In this document: piece after piece, positions 7,655 through 16,662 of the stretch
Layout: the number at the start of each line of letters is the position of its first letter
How positions within the stretch are numbered: the first letter of the stretch is position 1
Assembly: GCF_001746835.1 (NCBI RefSeq)
Contig: NZ_CP016094.1
Coordinates: 2,805,501-2,869,500 of the forward strand
Source of the DNA: Lacunisphaera limnophila
GTDB lineage: Bacteria; Verrucomicrobiota; Verrucomicrobiia; Opitutales; Opitutaceae
Length of the DNA: 64,000 bases
Reading direction: 5' to 3'
The notes under the pieces: generated by a model
The model's input: the letters and a program-made list of their open reading frames with translations, nothing else
Databases searched by the model: none
What the model was told of the DNA's origin: nothing
Position numbers and translations under genes: made by a program

Positions 7655-9919
7655 GTGGCGCAGCCCAAAAAGAGATTCGATTGGAAAGTCCTGCTCCTGC
7701 TGCCCGTGCCGCTGCTGTGGGGCTGGCTCGATACCACGGGTGACTTGCAGCGCCTGGAGAATTTGTTCCTCGACCAGCGTTTTCGTTTTCGCGGCAACCT
7801 GGCCGCCCCGGTCAAGATTTTCTACGTGGATGTGGACACCCGCGCGGTCCAGCGGATCGGGGAGCGCCCGTGGAACCGCGCCCGTTTTGCCGAAGCCGCG
7901 CAGTATCTGTATGAACACGGCGGGGCCAAGTCGGTCGGGTTCGATTTTGTCTTTTCCGCTTACGGACACTCGGAACTCGTCAACAAGGACGAGGCGACCA
8001 AGGGCAACCTCGTGATGGCCCGGGTGGCCCGCAAATACCCGCAGACCATCCTCGCGGCGCAATACACCCGCGGCGAGTCGGCGACGAGCACGGCGGTGCT
8101 GCGCGACATGCCCTTGCGGCGGCATGGCTTTACCGACCGGGAGAAAAACGCGGCGCCCGAACTACCCCAGTATCCCATCATGGGTTCGACCCTGACCGCC
8201 TCCTGGGGTACGATCGGCCTGATTGATCACGATTCCGAACTGGCCGGCGACAACACCCCGCGCTGGGCGGTGATGTTCACGGAAACCGCCACGACCAACT
8301 TCTGGCACCTGGCGTTGCAACTCGCCTGCCTGGAACTCGGGGCGCCGCCCGGCTCGGTCCGGCGGACCGGTGATTTTCTGGAAATCGTGGCCAAGGACGG
8401 GGCGGTGCTGCGGCGCATCCCGCTCACGCACCAGCAGCTCGTGGAGATCAACTGGTTCTCGGAGTGGGACAACCAGGTCTATAATCCGCGCAGCAGCATG
8501 GCCGACGTGCTGATTGCGGGTGAAATGCTCAAGACTGGCAATGAGGCGGAGCAGGCCCAGGCCCGGGAGTATTTCCAGCGTTTCGTCGGCGCCACGGTGC
8601 TGGTCGGGCCGGTCGACCCCCTGTTGCAGGACCTGGCCTCGACCCCGTTCGATTGGGATCCCGTGCCCAAGGTCGGCATGCACGGCAACCTCATCAAGAC
8701 CATCATCGCGGAGAAATACCTGCAACGCACCCCGCCCTGGGTGATGTGGGTCTCGGTGTTCGGCCTCTCCTTCGTGGTGACGGGGTTCGCGGTGTCGGGG
8801 GGCGCCCGCAGTCTCTTCGCCAAGGTGCTGGCCCTGCTGGTCCTGGGGGCGTTCGCGATGGTCTGCTTCTACCAGTTTTCCGAAAGCCATCTCATCCTTC
8901 CGATGGCGGCCCCGCTGGGCGCGGCCTTTTCCACGGGCTTCATCGCCACCCTGTGGCAGCTGGTGCAGGAGGAGCGGCAGAAGGGTCGCATCAAAAACAT
9001 GTTCGGCACCTACCTCGCGCCCGAGCTCGTCAACCGGATGGTGGAGTCCGAGTCGGATCCGCAGCTCGGCGGGCACGAGGAAGTCATCACCGCGTATTTC
9101 TCGGACATCCAGTCGTTCTCGACGTTTTCCGAGCTCATGCCGGCCTCCCAGCTGGTCGACCTCATGAACGAGTACCTCACGGTGTGCACCGACATCGTGC
9201 AGGAGGAGAAGGGGACGCTCGACAAATACATCGGCGATGCCGTCGTCGCCATCTACGGCGCGCCGTTGCCCGTGCCCGACCACGCCTACCGGGCCTGCGT
9301 GGCCACCATCCGCGTGCAGAAGGGCATCGAGGAGCTGCGCAAAAAATGGCGGAGCGAGGGCCAGAAGTGGCCGCCGATCGTTCACTACCTGCGCGCCCGC
9401 CTCGGCCTCAATACCGGGTCGGCCATCATCGGCAACATGGGTAGCCGCTCCCGCTTCAGCTACACCATGATGGGCGACAACGTGAACCTGGCCGCCCGCA
9501 TGGAGTCGGGCGCCAAGTCGCTCGGCGTGTACACCATGATCACCGAGGCGACCAAGCTGGAGTGCGAGAAGCACGGCGGCGACAAGGTCGTGTTCCGCTT
9601 CCTCGACAAGATCGTGGTGAAGGGCCGCACGCTGCCCGTGCCCGTCTACGAGGTGATCGGGCTGCGTGACGAGGTCAGCCAGGCGACCTTTGATTGCCTC
9701 GGCCTCCATGCGCAGGCGGTGGCGTGTTACCTTCGGCAGGACTGGGATGGAGCGCTGGCCTTGTTCGGCCAAAGCGCGGCGCTCGAGCCTTACCAGCCCA
9801 GCAAGGCGCATTACATCGAGAGCAACCCGTCGCTCATCATGACCGAGCGCTGCCTGTATTTTAAGAAACACCCGCCGGCGCCCAACTGGGACGGGGTGTT
9901 CACGATGAAGGAGAAGTGA
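7655..9919 (+). CDS. CHASE2-domain adenylate cyclase (class III)
   Basis: The 754-aa membrane protein starts with one membrane anchor (about 12-28), followed by a periplasmic CHASE2 sensor domain (about 35-350), three closely spaced membrane helices (about 360-435) and a cytoplasmic class III cyclase domain. The metal-binding aspartates are D484 (FSDIQ) and D528 (KYIGDAV). The purine-recognition pair K524 and D608 (YTMMGDNVNLAAR) indicates ATP rather than GTP, so cAMP is the expected product. The C-terminus has a short helical extension. The start is GTG 7655. It follows the FecR gene, a recurrent pairing that suggests envelope-stress or ligand sensing. Confidence 0.9.
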   Translation: MAQPKKRFDWKVLLLLPVPLLWGWLDTTGDLQRLENLFLDQRFRFRGNLAAPVKIFYVDVDTRAVQRIGERPWNRARFAEAAQYLYEHGGAKSVGFDFVFSAYGHSELVNKDEATKGNLVMARVARKYPQTILAAQYTRGESATSTAVLRDMPLRRHGFTDREKNAAPELPQYPIMGSTLTASWGTIGLIDHDSELAGDNTPRWAVMFTETATTNFWHLALQLACLELGAPPGSVRRTGDFLEIVAKDGAVLRRIPLTHQQLVEINWFSEWDNQVYNPRSSMADVLIAGEMLKTGNEAEQAQAREYFQRFVGATVLVGPVDPLLQDLASTPFDWDPVPKVGMHGNLIKTIIAEKYLQRTPPWVMWVSVFGLSFVVTGFAVSGGARSLFAKVLALLVLGAFAMVCFYQFSESHLILPMAAPLGAAFSTGFIATLWQLVQEERQKGRIKNMFGTYLAPELVNRMVESESDPQLGGHEEVITAYFSDIQSFSTFSELMPASQLVDLMNEYLTVCTDIVQEEKGTLDKYIGDAVVAIYGAPLPVPDHAYRACVATIRVQKGIEELRKKWRSEGQKWPPIVHYLRARLGLNTGSAIIGNMGSRSRFSYTMMGDNVNLAARMESGAKSLGVYTMITEATKLECEKHGGDKVVFRFLDKIVVKGRTLPVPVYEVIGLRDEVSQATFDCLGLHAQAVACYLRQDWDGALALFGQSAALEPYQPSKAHYIESNPSLIMTERCLYFKKHPPAPNWDGVFTMKEK

Positions 9920-9945
9920 GGGGGGGGCGGCGGATTCCAGCCAAA

Positions 9946-9972
9946 CAAAAAGCCGCGTCAGGTGACGCGGCT
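9946..9972 (-). terminator. Rho-independent terminator of the superoxide dismutase gene
   Basis: Read on the minus strand, AGCCGCGTCA pairs with TGACGCGGCT across a 2-nt centre and is followed by a T5 run. It ends 30 nt beyond the sod stop codon. Confidence 0.88.
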
Positions 9973-10001
9973 CGAAAGGAAGGGGGCGGATGAGCCGGCG
10001 C

Positions 10002-10631
10002 TTACTTCAGCGCGGCGAGGTAGTTCGCCTCGGCGGCGTCCCAGTCGACCACGTTCCAGAAGGCGGCGATGTAGTCGGGGCGGCGGTTCTGGTAATTCAG
10101 GTAGTACGCGTGCTCCCAGACGTCGAGGGCGAGGACGGGCTTGCCCTCGATGCCGGCGACGGCCTTGCCCATGAGCGGGCTGTCCTGGTTGGCGGTGGAG
10201 CCGACGGCGAGCTTGCCGCCGTTGACCACGAGCCAGGCCCAGCCGGAGCCGAAGCGGGTGGCGCCGGCCTTGGCGAAGTCTTCCTTGAACTTGGCGAAGC
10301 CGCCGAGTTCGGCGTCGATCGCCGCGGCGAGCTTGCCCTTGGGGGCGCCGCCCTTGCCGGGGCCGAGGATGGTCCAGAAGAAGAAGTGGTTGCTGTGGCC
10401 GCCGGCGTTGTTGCGCACGCCGCCGCGGATGGCCTCGGGGACCTTGGAGAGGTCGGCGATCAGGACGTTGACGTCGAGGGCCGCGAGCTCGGCGTGGTCC
10501 TTCAGCAGGTTGGTCGCGTTCGTGATGTAAGCCTGGTGATGCTTGCCGTGATGGATCTCCATCGTCTTCGCATCGATGTGCGGCTCGAGGGCGTTGCTGG
10601 CGTAGGGCAGGGGGGGGAGTACGTAGGCCAT
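10002..10631 (-). CDS. sodA: Superoxide dismutase (Mn/Fe family, Mn-type features)
   Basis: The 209-aa enzyme dismutes superoxide to oxygen and hydrogen peroxide. Metal ligands lie in HHGKHHQAY (first His), the [13 protein letters not shown] segment (second His) and [12 protein letters not shown] (Asp and third His). The GGH context and the Gln in the later ANQDSPL segment are more typical of manganese than iron enzymes, though cambialistic use is possible. No signal peptide is seen, so it is cytoplasmic. The start is ATG 10631 because upstream residues do not match the family. A TTGACG box at 10684-10679 could be its -35, but the matching -10 is weak. It forms a one-gene unit with its own terminator. 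Confidence 0.95.
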   Translation of the reverse strand: MAYVLPPLPYASNALEPHIDAKTMEIHHGKHHQAYITNATNLLKDHAELAALDVNVLIADLSKVPEAIRGGVRNNAGGHSNHFFFWTILGPGKGGAPKGKLAAAIDAELGGFAKFKEDFAKAGATRFGSGWAWLVVNGGKLAVGSTANQDSPLMGKAVAGIEGKPVLALDVWEHAYYLNYQNRRPDYIAAFWNVVDWDAAEANYLAALK

Positions 10632-10755
10632 GATGTTCGTGGGTTGAAGTTGAGTTAAGTTGCACGGCGGCAAGGCGGCGTCAACTGCCGGCCTTGTCAT
10701 CGGAGCGGGGTGGGAAAGTGGGAGAAAGGCGCGGTGCAGAGACCTCGCCCTGCAC

Positions 10756-11277
10756 TCAATCCTCGGACCGCTTGAGCTTGAAGTATGCCTGGATCAGCTC
10801 GAGGCAAGGTTGCTCCAGCAAACCGCGGCTGATCTCGAGGTGGTGGTTCACCTGAGGGAGGGTGTTCAGGTCGGTGGCGCCGCCGAGGCAGCCCATTTTC
10901 GGGTCGGACACGGCGAAGACCACCCGCTTGACCCGGGCCATAAGCGAGGCACCCGCACACATGGGGCAGGGTTCCTTGGTCACGTAGAGGGTGGCTTGAT
11001 TGAGCCGCCAGTCCCCGATGGCTTGGGCGGCCTGGCCCAGGGCGAGAATCTCGGCGTGGGCCGTCGGATCGCGGGTGCTGTCGCGCTGGTTATGGGCGGA
11101 AGCGATCACCTCGCCGCCCAGCTCGATGATGGCCCCGATGGGCACCTCGTCTTCCCGCCAGGCATCCAGGGCCTGGTTGTAAGCCAGCCACATATAAAAC
11201 TCGTCGTTTCGCTCCAGCTGCGACGGGAAGACCTTCGGAAAAGGGCAGGGCGGGGCGGAGCGGGAGGGTTGGACCAT
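10756..11277 (-). CDS. tadA: tRNA-specific adenosine deaminase family protein (TadA-like)
   Basis: The 173-aa cytidine/deoxycytidylate-deaminase-fold enzyme carries the zinc and catalytic signature H74-A-E76 and P-C104-P-M-C107. The downstream region with [13 protein letters not shown] matches TadA, which converts A34 to inosine in the tRNA-Arg(ACG) wobble position. Guanine deaminases share the zinc motifs, but the [14 protein letters not shown] context favours TadA. The first 23 residues are poorly conserved Pro-rich sequence, so a start closer to residue 24 cannot be excluded. It is divergent from infA. Confidence 0.82.
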   Translation of the reverse strand: MVQPSRSAPPCPFPKVFPSQLERNDEFYMWLAYNQALDAWREDEVPIGAIIELGGEVIASAHNQRDSTRDPTAHAEILALGQAAQAIGDWRLNQATLYVTKEPCPMCAGASLMARVKRVVFAVSDPKMGCLGGATDLNTLPQVNHHLEISRGLLEQPCLELIQAYFKLKRSED

Positions 11278-11301
11278 GGGAAGACGGCTAAAACGATAGC
11301 C

Positions 11302-11330
11302 TTGACTTAGGCGCGGGAGTGCGGTGTTAC
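11302..11330 (+). promoter_or_regulatory. Predicted sigma-70 promoter of infA
   Basis: TTGACT at 11302-11307 and TGTTAC at 11325-11330 are separated by 17 bp, giving a start near 11337 and a roughly 46-nt leader before infA. Confidence 0.55.
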
Positions 11331-11382
11331 AACAGCTTTTAAACCATCTGCATGCAGCAATTCTCCGTTTCCCTTAACCACT

Positions 11383-11655
11383 ATGTCTGACGGCAAAGCG
11401 ATTGAAGTCGAAGGCAAGATCATCGCCGTCCTCCCGGGAACGATGTTTCGCGTGCAACTGGACAACGGCCACATCGTGCTGGCCCACATCTCGGGCAAGT
11501 TGCGCAAGCACTTCATCAAGATCGCCGCGGGCGACAAGGTGAAGATGGAGATGAGCCCCTACGATTTGGACAAGGCCCGCATCACGTTCCGCCTCCGCGA
11601 TGTGAACGCCCCGCCGCCGCCGCCCCCGGGTGCGCGCCGGAACAACCGCCGCTGA
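11383..11655 (+). CDS. infA: Translation initiation factor IF-1 with a Pro/Arg C-terminal extension
   Basis: IF-1 binds the A site of the 30S subunit during initiation. The OB-fold core is recognisable through [18 protein letters not shown], the [14 protein letters not shown] segment and the ITFRLRD ending. The usual length is about 72 aa; this protein has 90 aa because of a tail with six consecutive prolines followed by GARRNNRR. The basic tail could contact rRNA, which is inference. A predicted promoter lies 50 bp upstream and the xer gene starts 21 nt downstream, so the two are probably co-transcribed. Confidence 0.95.
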   Translation: MSDGKAIEVEGKIIAVLPGTMFRVQLDNGHIVLAHISGKLRKHFIKIAAGDKVKMEMSPYDLDKARITFRLRDVNAPPPPPPGARRNNRR

Positions 11656-11676
11656 GTCAGTCGCGCGGCTGCGAGC

Positions 11677-12642
11677 ATGAAAAAGCCGCGTCCCGTATCG
11701 TCCGTCAAGGGACCACCCATGCCCCCGGCCCCGGCCGGCTTTGCCGACGGCATCGACGATTTTCTGGCCTACATCGAGCTGGAGAAGGGCCTGGCGCGCA
11801 ATACGGCCAAATCTTACGAGAACGACCTGCGCCAGGCCGCGCACTGCCTCAAGCGCCTGGGCGCGGGGCAATGGACCAAGGTCACCCCGCAGCACCTCGC
11901 CGGCTGGCTGCACTGGCTGAGCGACGAGGATTTCAGCGAGTCCAGCCAGGCCCGCAAGCTGGCGGCCATCCGCATGCTGTTCCGGCACCTGGTCCGCCAG
12001 GGCCAGCGGCCGGATGACCCGGCGGCGCTGCTCAGCGGCCCGAAGTTCCGGCGCAAGCTGCCGCAGACGCTATCGCGCGGCGAAATGGAGCGCCTGCTCG
12101 CGGCTCCTGCGGGCGGCGATGCGTATGCCGTCCGCGACCGGGCGATGTTGGAACTGTTTTATTCGAGCGGCCTCCGCATCTCCGAGCTTTGCGGCCTCTC
12201 CCTGCAGCAGGTGGATCTGGAAAACGGTTTCGTGCGCGTTTTTGGCAAGGGATCGAAGGAACGCGTGGTGCCGCTGGGCGGCCAGGCCCGGGACGCGGTG
12301 CAGACTTACCTCCTCTCCGCGCGGCCCCGCCTCGTGAAGCCGCGCACCGGCAGCGAGCTGTTCATCAGCGAGCGCGGCAAGGCCATCTCGCGCAAGACGC
12401 TTTGGGTGATCGTGAAAAACAGCGCCAGGCGCGCGGGCATCGAGAAACCGGTGAAGCCCCACCTGCTGCGGCATTCCTTCGCCACGCACCTGCTCGGCGG
12501 CGGGGCCGACCTACGCGCCATCCAGGAAATGCTCGGCCATGCCAGCATTGGCACCACGCAAATCTACACCGCGGTCGAATCCTCGCGCCTGCTCGACCAG
12601 CACGCGAAGCACCACCCGCGGAATAAGCGGGGCGGGAAGTAG
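11677..12642 (+). CDS. xerD: Tyrosine site-specific recombinase, XerC/XerD type
   Basis: The 321-aa integrase-family protein has an N-terminal SAM-like core-binding domain (about 22-112) and a C-terminal catalytic domain with the full set of residues: R167 (SGLRISEL), K191 (GKGSKER), H262 and R265 (HLLRHSFATH), H288 (LGHASIGTT) and nucleophile Y297. Xer recombinases resolve chromosome dimers at dif with FtsK. Length and the ISEL/GKGSKER context fit XerC/XerD rather than a phage integrase; XerC and XerD cannot be separated from sequence alone. It follows infA at 21 nt, and no dif site or mobile-element boundary is seen. Confidence 0.88.
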   Translation: MKKPRPVSSVKGPPMPPAPAGFADGIDDFLAYIELEKGLARNTAKSYENDLRQAAHCLKRLGAGQWTKVTPQHLAGWLHWLSDEDFSESSQARKLAAIRMLFRHLVRQGQRPDDPAALLSGPKFRRKLPQTLSRGEMERLLAAPAGGDAYAVRDRAMLELFYSSGLRISELCGLSLQQVDLENGFVRVFGKGSKERVVPLGGQARDAVQTYLLSARPRLVKPRTGSELFISERGKAISRKTLWVIVKNSARRAGIEKPVKPHLLRHSFATHLLGGGADLRAIQEMLGHASIGTTQIYTAVESSRLLDQHAKHHPRNKRGGK

Positions 12643-12712
12643 GGCCGGTCTTCGACCGGCCCCGCCGAGCGTGAAATCGAGCCAGCCGGAGACTGGCCCT
12701 ACCTCGCGGCTA
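12641..12712. repeat. Inverted pair of REP-like hairpins between xer and the hydrolase gene
   Basis: The left arm GTAGGGCCGGTCTTCGACC folds on itself (GGGCCGGTC with GACCGGCCC). The right arm, read in reverse complement, is a close variant beginning GTAGGGCCAGTCTCCGG. The pair spans the whole gap between the two convergent genes and has no T-run. It belongs with the other GTAGGGC palindromes in the window. Confidence 0.65.
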
Positions 12713-13597
12713 CCCCAGCTTCTGCTTAAAGAACGCCACCGTGCGTTCCCACGACAGCTGGGCGGCCGCCTGATCGTAGCGGGGCGTGGTGTCGTTGTGG
12801 AAGCCGTGGTTCACCGCGGGATAGAAATGGGCCTCGTGGGCCACCCCCGCCGCCTTCAAGGCGGTCTCGTAATCGGGCCAGCTGGCGTTCACGCGGGTGT
12901 CGAGTTCAGCGAAATGCAGGAGCAGGGCCGCCTTGATCTTCGGCACGTCGGTCAGCGTCGGGGCGCCGCCGTAATAGGGCACCGCGGCTTTCAATCCGGG
13001 CAGGCGGCAGGCGAGGGTGTTGGACATCCAGCCGCCAAAGCAGAAACCGACGACCCCCAGCGAGCCGTTGCAGTCCGGATGGGACTGCAGGAAATTCGCG
13101 CCCGCCACGAAATCCTCGGTGATCTTGTTGCGGTCGAGCTTTGCCTGCTGGGCGCGGCCTTCGTCGTCGTTACCCGGATAACCGCCGACCGGCCACAGCG
13201 CATCGGGCCCGAAGGCCACGAAGCCGGCCAGAGCAGCGCGGCGGACCACGTCCTCGATATAGGGATTCAGGCCGCGGTTCTCGTGCACCACGAGGATGCC
13301 CGGGAGCCGGCCGGTGGCGCCGGCGGGCTTGGCGAGGAGGCCGCGCATCTCCCCGCTGCCATCGGGCGAGGGATATTTCAGGTAAGCCGTGGTCACGCGG
13401 GCATCCTCGGCGGGAACCTGGGCGGCGAAGACATATTTGGGGCTGAGCATCTCCAGCAGGGCCGCGGCGGTGAGGCCGCCGACGGCGAACTTGCCCGCCC
13501 GTTCCAGGAAGACCCGGCGGTCAATCTGGCCGTGGACGTAATAATCGTAGAGGTCGAGCAGCTCCTGCTCGAAGTGGGTGGCGTTTTTGCGATCCAT
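12710..13597 (-). CDS. Dienelactone hydrolase family protein with Tat-like signal
   Basis: The 295-aa alpha/beta hydrolase carries the dienelactone hydrolase catalytic set: C186 (GFCFGG), D233 (ELDTRV) and H264 (NHGFH), plus the conserved E106 in VVHENRGL that activates the cysteine. Residues 27-51 ([16 protein letters not shown] then a hydrophobic stretch) look like a twin-arginine export signal set unusually deep behind a 26-residue leader, a pattern seen in some family members. Chemistry on a lactone or ester is expected, but the substrate is unknown. It stands alone, converging on xer across a repeat pair. Confidence 0.85.
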   Translation of the reverse strand: MDRKNATHFEQELLDLYDYYVHGQIDRRVFLERAGKFAVGGLTAAALLEMLSPKYVFAAQVPAEDARVTTAYLKYPSPDGSGEMRGLLAKPAGATGRLPGILVVHENRGLNPYIEDVVRRAALAGFVAFGPDALWPVGGYPGNDDEGRAQQAKLDRNKITEDFVAGANFLQSHPDCNGSLGVVGFCFGGWMSNTLACRLPGLKAAVPYYGGAPTLTDVPKIKAALLLHFAELDTRVNASWPDYETALKAAGVAHEAHFYPAVNHGFHNDTTPRYDQAAAQLSWERTVAFFKQKLG

Positions 13598-13711
13598 GGG
13601 CGTGGTGATCAGGGGTTGGGGCGGAGCAGGCCGTGGGCCATCTCCGGCCGGGGGATGCCGTCAGAGGGTGCACCGGTCGGCAAAAAGTGCAATCGTCCGC
13701 GCGTCGCAGAC

Positions 13712-14770
13712 TCACCGATCCCACCAGAGCGCAGCGGGCCAGGCATAGCTGCCGGGCTTGATGAAAAACGCGGGTCCGTCGCCGCCGATGGGTGCCAATA
13801 CGGCTACGTCCCCGATCACCTGCGTGGCGCTCAGCCGGGTCCAAGGCAGGGCGTGCAGAATCGCCGCCGCGGTCGCGCCCCCCTCGATCATCAGGCGGGT
13901 CACCCGGGTTGCCCCGAGGACGCGGAGGACAGTTTGGGTCAGCTGGTCAGACAGGACGGCCGGTGGTTGGGCCTGGCTGGCGGGTCCGTCCCCGATGCCG
14001 AGCAAGACGGTACCTTTGGCCGCCAACGCCTGCGCAATCGCGGAGGAGTCGTGCGGCAGTGAGAATCCCGGGACGCCCTGCGTGGCGGCTTCCCGGCTGC
14101 GCTGGGACCAGGCCGCGGTGCTGCCACAAACCAGGAGCGTCGGTCCCGCGGCGGGAGCGGCCACGGGAGCGGGGGCCGGGGGGCTTGTCCGGAGGATAAG
14201 CAATGCGGTGAAGAAGTCGGCCCCGCCCACCGGGAGGGTGGCCGAATCGACGGCGGTGGCCTGTTGCAACACTTCGTCGGGCGAGCCGATATCGGGAATC
14301 TTCAGATCGTTTCGGTCGCCATCGAGCAGATCAACGACCCGGGAGGTGGTGCGCGGATGAGTGGGATCATGCGCGAAGCTCGTCTCGTGCAGGGGCCGGC
14401 CGGCCACAAAATAAAGACCGTCGCGAATGACCCGGTCACGCGAGGGATTGGCGGGCACGAGCAGAAGGCGGGTCAGGCCAGTCGCCTGCACGACGGCACG
14501 GGCCTCGGCCAGCACCGAGCCGCGCAGCACGGAGTCGCATTTCTTGAAAATCCAGTCGGGGCGGGCGGCGGCGACGGCGGTGGCAATGACGGACACGCGC
14601 CGGGCGGCTGCGTCGGCCGGCAGCAGCCGGGTGTCGGTATCGACGCAGAGGACGGCCGCCTCGGTGGCGGGATGGAAGACCGATTGCACTTCCGCCGTCA
14701 GCCCCCGTAGCCGTGCGATCCCGGCCAGTTCGGCGGCGCCGCTCAGGTCGTCTGCCAGGACGACGATCAT
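13712..14770 (-). CDS. Four-carbon acid sugar kinase (DUF1537; D-threonate/D-erythronate kinase-like)
   Basis: The 352-aa protein has the N-terminal substrate domain ([37 protein letters not shown]) and the C-terminal nucleotide domain ([13 protein letters not shown], and the [11 protein letters not shown] end) of the DUF1537 family. Characterised members phosphorylate D-threonate, D-erythronate or 3-oxo-tetronates at the 4-position. The gene start ATG 14770 overlaps the stop of the PdxA2-like gene by 4 nt. That coupling is the known signature of the DtnK/DenK plus PdxA2 route, in which 4-phospho-tetronate is oxidised and decarboxylated to dihydroxyacetone phosphate. The exact stereochemistry is not readable from sequence. 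Confidence 0.88.
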   Translation of the reverse strand: MIVVLADDLSGAAELAGIARLRGLTAEVQSVFHPATEAAVLCVDTDTRLLPADAAARRVSVIATAVAAARPDWIFKKCDSVLRGSVLAEARAVVQATGLTRLLLVPANPSRDRVIRDGLYFVAGRPLHETSFAHDPTHPRTTSRVVDLLDGDRNDLKIPDIGSPDEVLQQATAVDSATLPVGGADFFTALLILRTSPPAPAPVAAPAAGPTLLVCGSTAAWSQRSREAATQGVPGFSLPHDSSAIAQALAAKGTVLLGIGDGPASQAQPPAVLSDQLTQTVLRVLGATRVTRLMIEGGATAAAILHALPWTRLSATQVIGDVAVLAPIGGDGPAFFIKPGSYAWPAALWWDR

Positions 14771-15762
14771 GCTTCGGGTGCGCTGAGCCGGGCGGCGAGC
14801 CGCACCGCCTCGATCAGGCTGTTGGCGCTGGCCTGACCCTGCCACGCGATGTCGAAGGCCGTGCCGTGGTCCACGCTGGTGCGGATGACGGGCAGACCGA
14901 GGGTGGTGTTGATGGCGGAGTCGAAGGCCAGGGCCTTGAGCGGAATATGGCCCTGGTCGTGATACATGCAGATGAACGCGTCGGTGGCCTGGCGGCGCCG
15001 GGGGAGAAAGGCGGTGTCCGGAGGGAGCGGGCCCTCAATCTGCAGACCTTGGGCGCGGGCGGCCTCGATGGCCGGCAGGATGAAGCGTTCCTCCTCGCGC
15101 TGGCCGAAGAGGCCGTGTTCGCCGGCATGTGGATTCAGGCCGCAGACCACGAGCCGGGGAGCATGGCCGCGGATGCGTCGCATGGCGACGGCGGTGAGCT
15201 CGATGACGTCGAGGATGCGTCGCACGCTCAGCAGGCCGGGCACCTCGTGATAGCCCACATGCACGGTGGCAAAGCTGCAGGTGAGCTCGGGTGAGGTGAG
15301 CATCATGCAGGAGCGCGGTGCCTGCATGCGCTCGGCGAAGATTTCGGTGTGGCCGGGATACTTGTGGCCGGCGGCGTGCAGGGCCTCCTTGTTCAGCGGA
15401 CCCGTCGCGACGGCGTCCACCTGGCCGGCGAGGCCGGCCGCAATGCTGGCGAGGACATAGCGGAACGCGGCATCGCCACAGCGGGTGTCCACGCGGCCGG
15501 GGATGAGGGTGGCCGCATCCAGGCAGCGCAGGTCAAGCACGGTGGGCACGACCGGCGCGGCGAGTTCCGTCACCACCGGGGCGGTGAAGGGAAGATGCAG
15601 TTTTTCGGCCACGCGACGCAGCACCCCGGCATCGCCGAAAACGACCGGGGTGCAGACCTCGGCCAGAGTGGGCTCGAGCAGGAGGCGGAGACAGATCTCC
15701 GGGCCGATGCCGGCGGGGTCGCCTAGGGTGACGGCGATGCGAGGAAGGCGGGCGGGGCGCAT
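14767..15762 (-). CDS. pdxA2: PdxA-family 4-phospho-D-threonate/erythronate dehydrogenase (PdxA2-like)
   Basis: The 331-aa NAD-dependent dehydrogenase begins with [14 protein letters not shown] and carries the metal and phosphate motifs [18 protein letters not shown] (His ligand), GLNPHAGE and [10 protein letters not shown] (His ligand). True PdxA oxidises 4-phospho-threonine in vitamin B6 synthesis; the paralogue PdxA2 oxidises 4-phospho-tetronates with loss of CO2. The direct 4-nt overlap with a DUF1537 kinase gene argues for PdxA2. ATG 15762 is chosen because the frame upstream does not match the family. It is divergent from the SDR gene at 15868. Confidence 0.85.
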   Translation of the reverse strand: MRPARLPRIAVTLGDPAGIGPEICLRLLLEPTLAEVCTPVVFGDAGVLRRVAEKLHLPFTAPVVTELAAPVVPTVLDLRCLDAATLIPGRVDTRCGDAAFRYVLASIAAGLAGQVDAVATGPLNKEALHAAGHKYPGHTEIFAERMQAPRSCMMLTSPELTCSFATVHVGYHEVPGLLSVRRILDVIELTAVAMRRIRGHAPRLVVCGLNPHAGEHGLFGQREEERFILPAIEAARAQGLQIEGPLPPDTAFLPRRRQATDAFICMYHDQGHIPLKALAFDSAINTTLGLPVIRTSVDHGTAFDIAWQGQASANSLIEAVRLAARLSAPEA

Positions 15763-15867
15763 GCGGGGGGAGCAGCAGGAGACGGCAGTGTCGGCCGGCT
15801 GCCAATCCCAAACCCCGCGGCGGGAAATTGGTTTGTTCGCCCCCGCCCCCGCTGCCATGGATGAGTC

Positions 15868-16650
15868 ATGAGCGATTCGACCAAACTGGCGGTGGTAACG
15901 GGAGCGAGTGCAGGCATCGGCCGGGAGATCGCCGTCACGCTGGCCCGACACGGTTGGGATGTGGCGTTTTCGCATCTGGGGGAACAGGCGGACGCCGTCG
16001 AGACGGAGAACCTCATCCGGGCGGTGGGGCGGCGAACTTTGTCCGTGCGAGGCGATGTCGGGGTGAAGGACGACGTTTGGGCTTTTTATGCGTCGGTCGA
16101 AAACGCCTTCGGCCGGGCGCCGGATGTCTTGGTGAACAATGCCGGCATCCAGACCTGGGCGCCGTTGCTCGAGCTGGCCGAGGCGGATTGGGACCGCGTG
16201 ATCCGGACGAATCTGAAGGGCTGTTTTCTGAACACCCAGCGGGCGGCGCAACGGATGATCCAGCACGGAATCCGGGGGGCGATCATCAACATCGGCTCGG
16301 CGTGCAACCAGATCGCCTTTCCCCGGCTGGTGGACTACACCGCGTCGAAGGGCGGCATCGAGCAATTCACGAAGGTGTCGGCGCTGGAGCTCGGGCCGCA
16401 CGGCATCCGGGTGAACTGCGTGGCCCCGGGGGCGATCGAACACGAGCGCACGAAGACGGAGGCGCCCGACTACGCGAAGCATTGGGGTGAGATCACGCCC
16501 CTGCGCCGGGTGGGGACGACTGTGGATGTGGCCAAGGCCGTGCATTTCCTGGCGACGGCGGAGGCGGATTTTATCACGGGCCAGACGCTGTTCGTGGATG
16601 GCGGCGCGTTCTCTGTGCCGAATTGGCCGGCCAGCTATGCCGCGCGCTGA
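15868..16650 (+). CDS. Short-chain dehydrogenase/reductase (classical SDR)
   Basis: The 260-aa Rossmann enzyme shows [12 protein letters not shown] (cofactor glycine motif, about 11-22), NNAG (about 90-93), a catalytic Ser in [13 protein letters not shown] catalytic Tyr and Lys, and a C-terminal [12 protein letters not shown]. This arrangement resembles glucose-1-dehydrogenase and 3-oxoacyl-ACP-reductase-like sugar dehydrogenases. It lies between the tetronate kinase/dehydrogenase pair and the aldo/keto reductase/lactonase pair, so oxidation of a sugar or sugar acid is a reasonable guess. The real substrate is unknown. Confidence 0.82.
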   Translation: MSDSTKLAVVTGASAGIGREIAVTLARHGWDVAFSHLGEQADAVETENLIRAVGRRTLSVRGDVGVKDDVWAFYASVENAFGRAPDVLVNNAGIQTWAPLLELAEADWDRVIRTNLKGCFLNTQRAAQRMIQHGIRGAIINIGSACNQIAFPRLVDYTASKGGIEQFTKVSALELGPHGIRVNCVAPGAIEHERTKTEAPDYAKHWGEITPLRRVGTTVDVAKAVHFLATAEADFITGQTLFVDGGAFSVPNWPASYAAR

Positions 16651-16662
16651 CCGCGGGCGGGA

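Noticed and set aside
8162-9871. Long antisense frame over the cyclase gene
   Set aside because: Composition typical of complement-strand artefacts in high-GC DNA.
11677-12642. Xer-type recombinase as evidence of an integrated element
   Set aside because: It has the size and motifs of the chromosomal dimer-resolution enzyme, sits behind infA, and no att-like repeats or phage genes are nearby.
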